A stretch of 64,000 nucleotides of DNA from Xylophilus ampelinus (GCF_003217575.1 NZ_QJTC01000022.1:1-64000), one strand, 5' to 3'. Shown: positions 44,228 to 52,959, counted from the stretch's first letter. Translations and numbers: made by a program. The notes: generated by a model from the letters alone, not told the origin.

Positions 44228-45732
44228 GGCAGTTCCAGTGCGAAGCGGGTACCGCGGGGCGGCAGGGCGGCATCCGCGCCGTCGGCGGTGGGGGAATCGG
44301 AGGCGGCGATGGCGGCGGCGCCGCCCAGCGGCACGTGCTGCAGGTCGCCGCCGTGGGCCAGCGCCACCTCGCGGGTCAGCGCCAGGCCGAGGCCGGTGCC
44401 GTCGGCGCGGCCGGTGGCGAAGGGCTCGAAGAGCCGGGCCTGCAGCGCCTCGGGGACGCCCGGGCCGTCGTCGTCCACTTGCAGTACCAGCCGGTCGGCG
44501 GGCTCCACCGCTGCGCCCAGCGCTACCGTGCCGCCCTGCCGCGCATGGCGCACCGCGTTGTCGAGCAAATTGTCGATGGCGCGCGCCAGGTGCTGCGGGT
44601 CGAACACCGCATGGCCGGGCGCGCCGGGCCGCAGCGCCAGCGCCACGCCGCGCTCGGCGGCGCGCGGTGCCACGGCGTCCAGCCGCTCCTGCAGCCAGGC
44701 CGGCAGGTCGATCCGCTGCGGGGCCAGGTGCAGCGGCTGCACCAGCGCCAGCAGGCTCTGCACCAGGCCTTCGAGCCGGTCGATCTGGCCGACGATCGCG
44801 CGCAACGCGGCGGGCTGGCGATCGGGCGCGGCCGCCAGCGCGTTCTCGGCCTTCAGGCGCATCGCGGCGATCGGGTTGCGGATCTCGTGGGCCAGGCCGC
44901 CGGTCATGCGGCCGAGCGCGGCCAGGCGCTGGTCGCGGCTGCGCTGCTGGGCCGCGGCCCGCAGCTGGACCCGGGTCTCCTCGAAGCGCAGGCGGTAGCG
45001 GTTGAAGCCGTCGACGATGCGGTCGATCTCGCGCACGCCGGTCGGCTCCAGCACCGGCACAGCGTCGCCCTCGGCCGCGGCCAGGCGCGTCTCGAGCCGC
45101 TGCACCGCCCGCAGGCCGCGCAGCAGGATCAACCCCAGCCAGCCGCCCGACGCCACCACCGCCACCAGCAGCATCCCCAGGCCGACGCGCAGGCTGTTCT
45201 CGGCCGCCAAGGCGCCGGCATGGGTGCGGGTCATGGTCCAGGCGACCAAGTCGCCGTCGGGCGACGCCAGCGGGCAGGCGGTGACGATCATGGCCTCGCG
45301 GCTGCCGCGCACCACGTCGGTCTGCACCTGGCGGGTACGGGCGGCCAGCGCGGCTATCTCCAGAAGCAGCGGCTGCTCGGCGGCCGGAATGTCGCGTTTC
45401 ACGCCGCTGCCCTCGTAGGTGGGATAGGCGTAGGCGAGGAACCCGCCCTTGCCTTGCCAGATGCCGCCCTCGACGTGCGGCGCCTCCACCAGCACCAGCT
45501 GCAGCAGGACCTGCAGCAGGTCGATCTGCGGTTGCGGCGGCTGCGGCTGCGGCACCGAGCGTGCATAGCGCGCCGCGATGGCGCCGCACGCGCGCTCCAC
45601 CGCCGTGCGGCCGGCAGCCAGCTGCGCACCGGCACTGCCGCGATAGACCGACACCATCACCACCGCCAGGGTGGCGCAGATGGCGAACAGTATTACCCAA
45701 AAGAAAATCAACTGGCTGCGGAGCGATCTCAT
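44212..45732 (-). CDS. Membrane sensor histidine kinase, partner of the sigma-54 regulator
   Basis: 506 residues, start MRSLRSQLIFFWVILFAICA at 45732. Two membrane spans (about 10-30 and 182-205) enclose a periplasmic sensor domain of about 150 residues with a PQPQPPQPQ stretch and no recognised family. A HAMP-like linker leads to the H-box GRMTGGLAHEIRNPIAAMRL (phospho-His near residue 300), N-box NLLDNAVRHA, G1 VDDDGPGVP and G2 GTGLGLALT. The gene overlaps the start of the response regulator, a standard two-component pair. The signal is unknown; the gene content suggests a small anion or metabolite. Confidence 0.93.
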   Translation of the reverse strand: MRSLRSQLIFFWVILFAICATLAVVMVSVYRGSAGAQLAAGRTAVERACGAIAARYARSVPQPQPPQPQIDLLQVLLQLVLVEAPHVEGGIWQGKGGFLAYAYPTYEGSGVKRDIPAAEQPLLLEIAALAARTRQVQTDVVRGSREAMIVTACPLASPDGDLVAWTMTRTHAGALAAENSLRVGLGMLLVAVVASGGWLGLILLRGLRAVQRLETRLAAAEGDAVPVLEPTGVREIDRIVDGFNRYRLRFEETRVQLRAAAQQRSRDQRLAALGRMTGGLAHEIRNPIAAMRLKAENALAAAPDRQPAALRAIVGQIDRLEGLVQSLLALVQPLHLAPQRIDLPAWLQERLDAVAPRAAERGVALALRPGAPGHAVFDPQHLARAIDNLLDNAVRHARQGGTVALGAAVEPADRLVLQVDDDGPGVPEALQARLFEPFATGRADGTGLGLALTREVALAHGGDLQHVPLGGAAAIAASDSPTADGADAALPPRGTRFALELPWHAS

Positions 45733-45888
45733 GGTGGGCGGTGGAGGGCGAAGGCGGCCAGTGTCATGGCGGCCCGGACCGGGCACGTAACCGGTTGACG
45801 CACGCCGCACCGACGCTGCGCGGCCATCCGGACCCAGGTGAAAAACTAACGCCGCATGGGCGTGACGGGGCCGATGCGGCGACGGCCT

Positions 45889-46452
45889 TCAGTCGACGAC
45901 GTCCACCGCCTCCCAGCAGCCCGGCGCCAGGCCGTCGAGGGTGTACGGGCCGACAGCGGCGCGCACCAGCCGCAGCGTGGGCAAGCCCACCGCCGCCGTC
46001 ATGCGGCGCACCTGGCGGTTGCGGCCTTCACGGATCGAGAGCGCGATCCAGGCAGTGGGGATGCGCTGCCGCACCCGGATCGGCGGGTAGCGTGCGGGCA
46101 GGTCGGGCGGGCCATCGAGCCGTTCGGCACGCGCCGGCCGCGTGGGGCCGTCGTTGAGCACCACGCCGTCGCACAGCGCCTGCAGCGCGGCGGCCGTCGG
46201 CTCGCCCTCCACCTGCACCCAGTAGGTCTTCTCCGTCTTGAAGCGCGGATCGGCGATGCGGGCCTGCAACCCGCCGTCTCCGGTCAGCAGCAGCAGGCCT
46301 TCGCTGTCGGCGTCGAGCCGGCCGGCGGCATGCACGCCGGGCAGGTCGATGAAGCCCTTGAGCCCGCGCCAGCGGCCCTCGCCGGTGAACTGGCTGAGCA
46401 CGCCGTAGGGCTTGTGGAAGCGGATCAGGCGGGGTGGGACAGGGGTGGGCAT
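45889..46452 (-). CDS. rluE: RluE-type 23S rRNA pseudouridine synthase
   Basis: 187 residues, start [20 protein letters not shown] at 46452. The RsuA/RluE family shows as [17 protein letters not shown], the catalytic-Asp motif [20 protein letters not shown] (about residues 41-60), KTYWVQVEG and the C-terminal [23 protein letters not shown]. The lack of an S4 domain and the short length fit RluE (U2457 of 23S rRNA) better than RsuA or RluB. It stands alone, divergent from the Bug gene. Confidence 0.92.
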   Translation of the reverse strand: MPTPVPPRLIRFHKPYGVLSQFTGEGRWRGLKGFIDLPGVHAAGRLDADSEGLLLLTGDGGLQARIADPRFKTEKTYWVQVEGEPTAAALQALCDGVVLNDGPTRPARAERLDGPPDLPARYPPIRVRQRIPTAWIALSIREGRNRQVRRMTAAVGLPTLRLVRAAVGPYTLDGLAPGCWEAVDVVD

Positions 46453-46826
46453 GGCCGAAACGATACTCGCACCACGGCAGACATGCATCTCGCCGGGGAA
46501 CCTGCCGCGCGAAGCGCGTCACGCGCTGTCGCGGTCGCCTCGCCGCGCACGCTGTAGATTTGCCTTTTCCCGTAGACACGCATGAACCTCTCGCATCCGC
46601 CCCTCGCTTCCTCCTTCGCCTCGCTGCAGACCGCAGCCCCCGTCGCATGAACGCCCACGACACCGCCGGCCTGCGCCCGCACGGTTACTTCCGCAGTTCG
46701 GCCGCAGCGGCCCGGCCGCGCCGAAGTCATTACGATGCGCTGCCCGGCCCTGGCGCCCCCACCGTGCAGCCGGCCGTGGCGCACCCCCGACTGACACAAC
46801 GAACCGATCCGGAGAAAACCGACCCC
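46453..46826. other. Divergent intergenic region between rluE and Bug gene
   Basis: 374 bases without a supported gene. The Bug reading frame stays open upstream to an ATG at 46647 and encodes HGYFRSSAA (46680-46706), which resembles the N-terminal motif of glutathione-S-transferase/maleylacetoacetate isomerase proteins; this may be chance or a relic. GGAG at 46811-46814 lies 12 nt before the Bug start. Confidence 0.4.
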
Positions 46827-47816
46827 ATGCCTTCGCCTTCCCTGCCCAAACGCGCCTGGCTCGGCGCCATCGCCTGCGCCGCCCTCACCCTGGCCGCCGC
46901 GCCGGCCTTCGCCCAGCCCCCGGCCTGGCCGACCAAGCCGGTACGCCTGCTGATCGGATTCCCCGGCGGCTCCTCGCCCGACGCGGCGGCCCGGGCCATC
47001 GCCGAGCCGCTGTCGCGCGCGCTCGGCCAGCCGGTGATCGTCGAGAGCAAGGTGGGCGCCTCGGGCAACATCGCCACCGACCTGATCGCCAAGGCGACCG
47101 ACGACCACACGCTGGGCATCGTGATCAACGGCAACCTGACCTCGGCCAAGATGCTGTTCCCGCGGCTGCCCTACGACCCCGCGACCGATTTCACCTATCT
47201 CACGCTGGTCGGCACCGCGCCGCTGATCCTGGTGGGCAGGCCCGACGCGCCCGGCGGCAAGGCCTTCTTCGACGCGGCCCGCGCGGCCGGCGACAAATGG
47301 AACTACGGCTCGGTCGGCACCGGCTCGGTCGCGCACCTGGGCATGGAGCTGCTGAAGGCCCAGGTGCCCGGCATGACCGCGGTGCACGTGCCTTACCAGG
47401 GCAATCCGGCGGTGGTGAACGCGATGCTCGGCCAGCAGGTCGAGATGGCGCTGATCCCGCCCGGCGTGGCGCTGCCGCACATCAAGGCCGGCAAGCTGAA
47501 GGCGATCGGCGTGACCGGCGGCCGCAGCACCCTGGCGCCCGACGTGCCGCCGCTGGCCGATGCCGGCGTGAAGGATTTCCGGCTCGAGGTCTGGACCGCG
47601 CTGGTCGGCCCGGCCACGCTGAGCCAGGCCGCGCAGGCCCGCTTGGCGCAGGTGCTGCCCGGCATCCTGCAGAACCCCGAAACCCGCCATCAGCTCTTCA
47701 ACCAGGGCTGGTCCGCACCGGCCACCGCGTCCGCCCAGGCGCTGCAGGCACGGGTGAAGGAAGAGTCCGCCATCATGCACAACATCATCGCCAGCCGGAA
47801 CATCCGGATCGAATGA
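46827..47816 (+). CDS. Bug-family tripartite tricarboxylate-type substrate-binding protein
   Basis: 329 residues; signal peptide MPSPSLPKRAWLGAIACAAL..., cleavage likely after PAFA. The mature part begins QPPAWPTKPVRLLIGFPGGSSPD, the classic Bug opening, with GASGNIATDLIAKATDDHTL and GTGSVAHLGMELLKAQ as further family blocks. Bug proteins bind small carboxylates in the periplasm; no TctAB permease genes are near, as for most members of this large Burkholderiales family. Its stop overlaps the start of the flavoprotein gene (ATGA), so the ligand may be a substrate of that enzyme (inference). Confidence 0.92.
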   Translation: MPSPSLPKRAWLGAIACAALTLAAAPAFAQPPAWPTKPVRLLIGFPGGSSPDAAARAIAEPLSRALGQPVIVESKVGASGNIATDLIAKATDDHTLGIVINGNLTSAKMLFPRLPYDPATDFTYLTLVGTAPLILVGRPDAPGGKAFFDAARAAGDKWNYGSVGTGSVAHLGMELLKAQVPGMTAVHVPYQGNPAVVNAMLGQQVEMALIPPGVALPHIKAGKLKAIGVTGGRSTLAPDVPPLADAGVKDFRLEVWTALVGPATLSQAAQARLAQVLPGILQNPETRHQLFNQGWSAPATASAQALQARVKEESAIMHNIIASRNIRIE

Positions 47817-49177
47817 CGGCGGCCCCGACGTCGCCGGCGTGGATGGAGGAGCCCGCGCGCAGCCTGCCGGTCTTCGGCGAATACGACGTGGTGGTCGTCG
47901 GTGGCGGCCCGGCCGGCCTGGCCGCCGCGGTGAGCGCGGCACGCCACGGCGCCCGCACCCTGCTGGTGGAGGCCTACGGCTTTTTGGGCGGCATGGGCAC
48001 CGCCGGCGGCGTGACCAACTTCGCCGGCCTGTACGGCCGGCACGAAGGCGAGATGCGCCAGCTGGTGCACGGCGTGGCCGACGACCTGCTCGCCCGGCTG
48101 GAGGCCCTCGGCGGCCTCAACGCGCCGCAGGACGGCATGCAGGGCCGCATCCGGGTGCGCTCCTACGACGTCTCGGCCCTCAAGTGCGCGGCCGACCAGC
48201 TGCTGCAGTCGGCCGGCGTCGAGCTGCTGTTCCACGCCCACGCCGCCGCCGTGCTGAAGGACGGAAACCGCATCGCCGCGGTGGTGGTCGAGACCAAATC
48301 CGGCCGGCTGGCGATCCGCGCCGACGCGGTCGTCGACTGCTCGGGCGACGCCGACGTGGCCGCCTTCGCCGGCGTGCGGTACGCGGTCGGCGACGGCCAT
48401 GGCAGCGGCCTGTTCCCGACCACCATGTTCCGCGTCGGCCATGTCGAGCCGGCGCCGGCGCTGGCCGCGATCGGCGAGTTCAAGGCGATCGACGACGTCA
48501 TGGCCCGGGCCGAGGCGGCGCACCCAGGCCGCTACCGCTTCCCGCGCGAGGGCGCCATCGTCCGGCCGCAGATCGACCCGCGCGAATGGCGCGCCAACGT
48601 CACCCAGGTGCGCAACGCGGCGGGCCATGCGATGAACGGGGTCGATGCGCGCGAACTCAGCGCCGGCGAACTGGAAGGCCGGCGGCAGATCGTCGAATAC
48701 TTCCGCTTCCTGCGCGAGCAGGTGCCGGGCTTCGAGACGGCGCGCATCGTCGACATCGCCGCCCAGATCGGCATCCGCGAAACGCGCCGTATCGAGGGCC
48801 TGTACGCCCTCACCGGCGAGGACATCCTGTCGTCGGCCCGCTTCGACGACGCGATCGGCATCAACGCCTGGCCGATGGAGCTGCACCGTGACGGCCGGAT
48901 CGACTGGGGCTTTCCCCGCGACGAACGCCGCGCCTACAACGACCTGCCCTGGCGGATGCTGGTGCCCCGCGGCATCGACAACCTGCTGGTCGCAGGCCGC
49001 TGCGCGTCGATGACCCACGAGGGCCAGTCGGCGGCGCGGGCCAGCGGCGGTTGCTTCGTGATGGGCCAGGCGGCCGGCACGGCGGCGGCGCATGCGGGCG
49101 GAGCGCCGCTGCAGGCGACGGACGTGATGCGGCTGCAAGCGCGGTTGCGGGCCGACGGGGCTTGCATTCCGGATTGA
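47813..49177 (+). CDS. FAD-dependent oxidoreductase, translationally coupled to Bug protein
   Basis: 454 residues. The dinucleotide-binding motif YDVVVVGGGPAGLAAAVSA (about residues 24-42) and ALLVE-type end TLLVEAYGFLGGMGTAGGV mark the FAD_oxidored group; NLLVAGRCASMTHEGQSAARASGGCFVMGQAAG near the C-terminus is the second FAD-contacting block. No signal peptide, so a cytosolic enzyme. The ATG shares four bases with the preceding stop (ATGA). The substrate is unknown; the pairing with a carboxylate-binding Bug protein suggests an organic acid. Confidence 0.87.
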   Translation: MTAAPTSPAWMEEPARSLPVFGEYDVVVVGGGPAGLAAAVSAARHGARTLLVEAYGFLGGMGTAGGVTNFAGLYGRHEGEMRQLVHGVADDLLARLEALGGLNAPQDGMQGRIRVRSYDVSALKCAADQLLQSAGVELLFHAHAAAVLKDGNRIAAVVVETKSGRLAIRADAVVDCSGDADVAAFAGVRYAVGDGHGSGLFPTTMFRVGHVEPAPALAAIGEFKAIDDVMARAEAAHPGRYRFPREGAIVRPQIDPREWRANVTQVRNAAGHAMNGVDARELSAGELEGRRQIVEYFRFLREQVPGFETARIVDIAAQIGIRETRRIEGLYALTGEDILSSARFDDAIGINAWPMELHRDGRIDWGFPRDERRAYNDLPWRMLVPRGIDNLLVAGRCASMTHEGQSAARASGGCFVMGQAAGTAAAHAGGAPLQATDVMRLQARLRADGACIPD

Positions 49178-49286
49178 CCGGCGGCCGCGCGCGCTGCCAT
49201 CGTCCTGTCATCGCACGGACCGACAGCGAGGGGTTTATCGCCACGCCATCGTCGGGCCCGGCTCCGCCTTGCCTCGAGCCCTGTCC

Positions 49287-49645
49287 ATGCGCCGCCTTTT
49301 TGCCTCCGCCCTCCTCGCCGCCTTGCTGGCCACCGGCTGTGGCGACGGCTTCGGCGACACCCCGCAAAGCTTCGGCCTGCGGCTGATCGGCCAACAGACG
49401 GTCTCCGATGCGCAAACGGTCGGCGGCACCCGGGTCGGCGGGCTGTCGGGGCTGGACTACGACATCGCCGGCGGCACCTGGATACTGATCAGCGACGACC
49501 GCTCGGAGAAGAATCCGGCGCGCTTCTACACCGCGCGGCTGCGGTACGACGCCGCCGGCTTCTCGGCGGTGCAGTGGTGTCGGACAACAATTTCACAGGC
49601 ACCCAGATCACCCAGCTGCTGGCCTTCGAAGTGGTGCCGCGGTAG
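49287..49645 (+). pseudogene. Internally deleted esterase-like/phytase-family gene
   Basis: The first 95 codons (MRRLFASALLAALLATGCGD, then GTRVGGLSGLDYDIAGGTWI and LISDDRSEKNPARFYTARL) read as the exported N-terminus of an esterase-like-activity-of-phytase family protein. At about 49572 the frame changes by +2, and 24 codons from 49574 (VVSDNNFTGTQITQLLAFEV, stop TAG 49643-49645) read as the extreme C-terminus of the same family. The middle, several hundred residues in intact relatives, is missing. The lipoprotein-like signal sequence (LATGC) is still readable. Confidence 0.75.
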
Positions 49646-49727
49646 GCCGCCAGCGGCCCGGCACCGGGCTTTCCGGCCCGGCTCATGCCCCATCGGGCTT
49701 GCAGCCACCGTTCCACAACGACCTTTG

Positions 49728-49744
49728 GCTATTATTTTTGTAGC
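49728..49744. repeat. 17-bp GCTA-N9-TAGC palindrome, copy 7
   Basis: GCTATTATTTTTGTAGC, identical to copy 6. It lies about 80 bases downstream of the pseudogene stop. Confidence 0.75.
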
Positions 49745-49799
49745 AATCAGGCGCCGCATCGGGGTCGGGGTCGGTAACCCGCAGGCCGCTCGACAGCGC

Positions 49800-49829
49800 T
49801 TGCCTGGCGTCCACGACGGCTACTAGAAT
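49800..49829 (+). promoter_or_regulatory. Sigma-70-like promoter for TRAP binding-protein gene
   Basis: TTGCCT (49800-49805), 18-bp spacer, TAGAAT (49824-49829). The start codon of the binding-protein gene is 140 bases downstream, implying a leader of about 130 nt. Confidence 0.45.
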
Positions 49830-49968
49830 ACGTCGCGTGTTTACGCAAGTACAACTCGCGCCGGCCTCCAACCACCCCGGTCCATGACGATAATCGACCC
49901 CACAGAGGTTCGGCGATGGATTGGGGCCGGATTTCACGGCACCTCATCATTCCGGGAGTACACACGAC

Positions 49969-50961
49969 GTGTTAATTCGCAGAATTCTCATCCTTGCGTC
50001 GCTGGCGAGCCTGACGGCCTGGGCCCAGCCGTCCGCCCCCGCGCAGCCGGCGCCGATCGCATGGCGCCTCGCCACCGGCTACCGCGCCGAGTCGTTCCAG
50101 ACACGAAACCTCATGCTGTTCGCCGAGGACGTGCAACGTGCGAGCCTGGGCGCACTCCAAATCACCGTGCATCCCAACAATGCGCTTTTCAAACTGCGCG
50201 AAATTTTTCCCGCAGTGCAGGCGGGCGGTATCGAGGCGGGCGAGACGATCCTGACCGCGATCGCCCCGCAGGTGCCGATCGCGGGCGTGGACGGCGTGCC
50301 GTTCATCGTTTGCAGCTACGACGATGCGCGTCGACTGTGGGCCGCGCAGCGGCCGCTGCTCGAGCGGCAGTTCGCCGCGCGCGGCCTGCGTCTGCTCTAC
50401 GCGGTGCCCTGGCCGCCCCAGGGGCTCTACACCCACAAGCCGATCGTCAGCACCGCCGATCTCAAGGGCGTCCGCATGCGCACCTTCGATCCGACTACCT
50501 TGCGCATTGCGCAATTGGTCGGCGCATCGCCGGTCGATGTCGCCATGGTCGATCTGCGCGACGCACTGGCGCAGGGCAGCATCGACGCGATGATCAGCTC
50601 CGCCGTCACCGGCTCGGAGACGCACGCCTGGTCGCGTATGCACAACTACTACCGCATCAATGCGTTCTTTCCGAAGAATGCGGTGTTCGTCTCCAGCCGC
50701 GCGTTCCTCGCCCTGCCACCTTCCGTGCAGGTGGCGGTGGAAAAAGCGGCGCAGGTCGCCGAGGAGCGCGGCTGGTCCATGAGCCAGTCCCAGACGAGCA
50801 GCGCCGCCGCCGATCTGAAGGCGCACGGCATGGCGATCGAAAGGCCGTCAGCCCAGCTTCAGGCCGAACTCAAGCGCCTGGGCGAGCGCTCCACCCGCGA
50901 ATGGCTGCAGTCCGTCGGCCACGAGGCCAGCGCTGTTCTGGTGCCCTACCTCGTCCCATGA
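49969..50961 (+). CDS. DctP-type TRAP transporter solute-binding protein
   Basis: 330 residues from a GTG at 49969, preceded by GGGAG at a 10-nt distance; an upstream ATG at 49921 lacks a ribosome binding site and would place charged residues before the signal peptide. Signal peptide VLIRRILILASLASLTAWAQ. Family blocks: WRLATGYRAESFQTRNLMLFAEDV, ALFKLREIFPAVQAGGIEAGE, VDGVPFIVCSYDDARRLW, LYTHKPIVSTADLKGVRMRTF (the DctP signature with the ligand arginine) and NAVFVSSRAFLALP. No dctQ/dctM membrane genes are adjacent, so it is an orphan. The ligand is probably a carboxylate but cannot be told. Confidence 0.88.
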   Translation: MLIRRILILASLASLTAWAQPSAPAQPAPIAWRLATGYRAESFQTRNLMLFAEDVQRASLGALQITVHPNNALFKLREIFPAVQAGGIEAGETILTAIAPQVPIAGVDGVPFIVCSYDDARRLWAAQRPLLERQFAARGLRLLYAVPWPPQGLYTHKPIVSTADLKGVRMRTFDPTTLRIAQLVGASPVDVAMVDLRDALAQGSIDAMISSAVTGSETHAWSRMHNYYRINAFFPKNAVFVSSRAFLALPPSVQVAVEKAAQVAEERGWSMSQSQTSSAAADLKAHGMAIERPSAQLQAELKRLGERSTREWLQSVGHEASAVLVPYLVP

Positions 50962-51010
50962 AGTCGCGGGCGCAGCGGATGCCTAGAGCCGTCCGCTGCC
51001 CGACCGCCCC

Positions 51011-51181
51011 TCAGGACGGATCCTTGCTCCGGGTGCGTCCCACGCCGCTGAAGATGCCGAGGCCCAGCAGCACCAGGGTGCCGATGCCGATGTAGAGGTG
51101 CGGCACGCCCGCGGCCAGCGCGCCCCAGATCAGGCCTCCGAGGAAGATCACGAACCCCACCATGTAGATCGCGAACGACAT
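51011..51181 (-). CDS. Small two-span membrane protein
   Basis: 56 residues, MSFAIYMVGFVIFLGGLIWGALAAGVPHLYIG..., with two hydrophobic segments (about 4-24 and 29-46) and a basic tail GRTRSKDPS. The start codon at 51181 has GGAG (CAAAGGAGTGGCG) upstream, which supports it as a real gene. Similar tiny proteins are widespread in Comamonadaceae but have no known role. It is divergent from the thioesterase gene across about 140 bases. Confidence 0.65.
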   Translation of the reverse strand: MSFAIYMVGFVIFLGGLIWGALAAGVPHLYIGIGTLVLLGLGIFSGVGRTRSKDPS

Positions 51182-51323
51182 CGCCACTCCTTTGCAGTTG
51201 TTGTGGCGCGGATGCTGGCCCGCACCGCGCCGCACCGCTGTCGCACGGCCGAGCCAAAGCATGTCGGCGTTTTCCTACCGCTCGGGAATAATGGCGGACC
51301 TTCCCGTCTACGGATCCGACGCC

Positions 51324-51761
51324 ATGTCCAGCATCACCCTGCGCTTTCTTGCCGAACCCAGCGCCGTCAATTTCGGCGGAAAAGTGCACGGCGGCACCGT
51401 CATGAAGTGGATCGACGAGGCCGGCTACGCATGCGCCACCAGCTGGGCCAAGCGCTACTGCGTCACCGTGTCGGTGGGCAGCATCCGCTTCCACCGACCG
51501 ATCATGATCGGCGACTTGGTCGAGGTCGAGGCCCGCATGGCCTACACCGGCAAGACCAGCATGAACATCGCGGTCGAGGTGCGCAGCGGCGACATGAAGA
51601 GCGGCCGGATGGAGAAGACGACCGAATGCCTGATCGTCTTCGTCTCGGTCGATTCGCACGGCCGTCCGATCCCGGTCGACACCTGGAACCCCGAAACGCC
51701 CGGCGACATGGCCTTGGCCCAGCGCGCCCGCGCGCACCTGGAAGCCAGCCGGAATCCCTAA
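51324..51761 (+). CDS. Hotdog-fold acyl-CoA thioesterase
   Basis: 145 residues from 51324 (MSSITLRFLAEPSAVNFGGK); an ATG at 51291 would add 11 residues, but it overlaps a likely -10 element (AATAAT). The motif NFGGKVHGGTVMKWIDEAGY (about residues 14-33) with the catalytic-type Asp and the VSVGSIRFHRPIMIGDLVEV strand are typical of the YciA/ACOT group that hydrolyses acyl-CoA. It is a stand-alone gene; the ligand chain length cannot be told. Confidence 0.88.
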   Translation: MSSITLRFLAEPSAVNFGGKVHGGTVMKWIDEAGYACATSWAKRYCVTVSVGSIRFHRPIMIGDLVEVEARMAYTGKTSMNIAVEVRSGDMKSGRMEKTTECLIVFVSVDSHGRPIPVDTWNPETPGDMALAQRARAHLEASRNP

Positions 51762-52043
51762 CCGGCGGGGGCATCCGCCCGGGGAGTCGCGGTCGATCGA
51801 ACAGCCGGGCCGGCCGCGGCGCCGAAGTGCTGCAGGTTGGGCAGGATGCCGACCGGCTCGGCGTCCGACACGCCGAACCGGCGCGAGCGTCGCAGCGTAC
51901 TGGTCGACAGCGGTGCGATCCTCCGGGAATAGTCGAAAAACGCAAGAGTCTTACTGCGTTTGGAAACCCGATCAGCGCGGCCGAATTCCGCCGAAACGAC
52001 ACACTACGCCGCCCATCCGTCGCGGGCGACGAGCGCATGCCGG

Positions 52044-52895
52044 TCAGGGCGATGTCGGCAAGATCGGGTTCGCGGGCCGGGCCGCCTGCAGCAGGTCGCG
52101 CGTCTCGGTGGCGACGCGCCGGGCCGCGGCGGCGAAGTCGTCGCCGCTGCTGGCATACAGGACGGCGCGCGACGAATTGACGACGATCGGCGCATCGGGC
52201 CGCCAGCCGGCCCGCACCGTGGCCACCGCGTCGCCGCCCTGGGCGCCCACGCCGGGGATCAGCAGCGGCAGCGTGGGGGCCACCGCCCGCACCCGCTCGA
52301 TCTCCGCAGGATAGGTGGCGCCCACCACCAGGCCGAGCTGGCCGTTGAGGTTCCACGGCCCCTGGGCCTGGCGCGCCACGTGCTCGTAGAGCAGGGGTTG
52401 GCCCTCGATCGAGGCGAGGCGCTGGGCCTGCAGGTCGTCGCCGCCGGGGTTGGAGGTGCGGCACAGCAGGAAGGCGCCCTTGCCTTCGCGCTGGAGATAG
52501 GGCTCGACCGAGTCGAACCCCATGAACGGCGAAAGCGTGACCGCGTCGGCGCCGTAGCGGTCGAAGACCTCCTTGGCGTACTGCTCGGCGGTGGAGCCGA
52601 TGTCGCCGCGCTTGGCATCCAGGATCACCGGCACCTGGGGCGCCAGCCGGCGCATCGTGGCCATCAGCCGCTCCAGCTGGTCCTCCGCCCGGTGGGCTGC
52701 GAAGTAGGCGATTTGCGGCTTGAAGGCGATCGCCAGATCGGCGGTGGCTTCTACGATGGCCGCGCAGAAGTCGTGGATGCGGGCGGCGTCGCCCTGCCAG
52801 GCACCCGGGAAACGGGAAGGCTCGGGGTCGAGGCCGATGCACAGCATCGAGCCGTTCTGGCGCTCGGCGCGGCGCAGCATGTCGAGAAAAGTCAT
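52044..52895 (-). CDS. pyrF: Orotidine-5'-phosphate decarboxylase (type 2)
   Basis: 283 residues; final step of UMP synthesis. The catalytic Lys-Asp block is [20 protein letters not shown] (about residues 92-111). [14 protein letters not shown] near the N-terminus and [20 protein letters not shown] and [10 protein letters not shown] in the phosphate-binding C-terminal part are typical of the longer PyrF type common in Burkholderiales. The start is [16 protein letters not shown] at 52895. It lies 64 bases after the UDG-like gene. The 282 bases beyond its stop (51762-52043) show no gene. Confidence 0.95.
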   Translation of the reverse strand: MTFLDMLRRAERQNGSMLCIGLDPEPSRFPGAWQGDAARIHDFCAAIVEATADLAIAFKPQIAYFAAHRAEDQLERLMATMRRLAPQVPVILDAKRGDIGSTAEQYAKEVFDRYGADAVTLSPFMGFDSVEPYLQREGKGAFLLCRTSNPGGDDLQAQRLASIEGQPLLYEHVARQAQGPWNLNGQLGLVVGATYPAEIERVRAVAPTLPLLIPGVGAQGGDAVATVRAGWRPDAPIVVNSSRAVLYASSGDDFAAAARRVATETRDLLQAARPANPILPTSP

Positions 52896-52959
52896 GGGCG
52901 GCGATTCTACGGATGCGCCTTGGACGCAGCGGCCGTGCCAGGCCCGCAGGGCCGCGGGC

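Larger units (their letters stand above)
49646..49968. other. Intergenic region before the TRAP binding-protein gene
   Basis: No gene is supported. It contains palindrome copy 7 (49728-49744), a sigma-70-like promoter (49800-49829) and GGGAG (49954-49958) that serves the GTG start at 49969. Confidence 0.5.

Noticed and set aside
42842-45732. One fused reading frame covering kinase and response regulator
   Set aside because: The long frame arises because the regulator frame stays open upstream in the opposite phase of the kinase gene. Two separate genes with a 16-base overlap explain the motifs.
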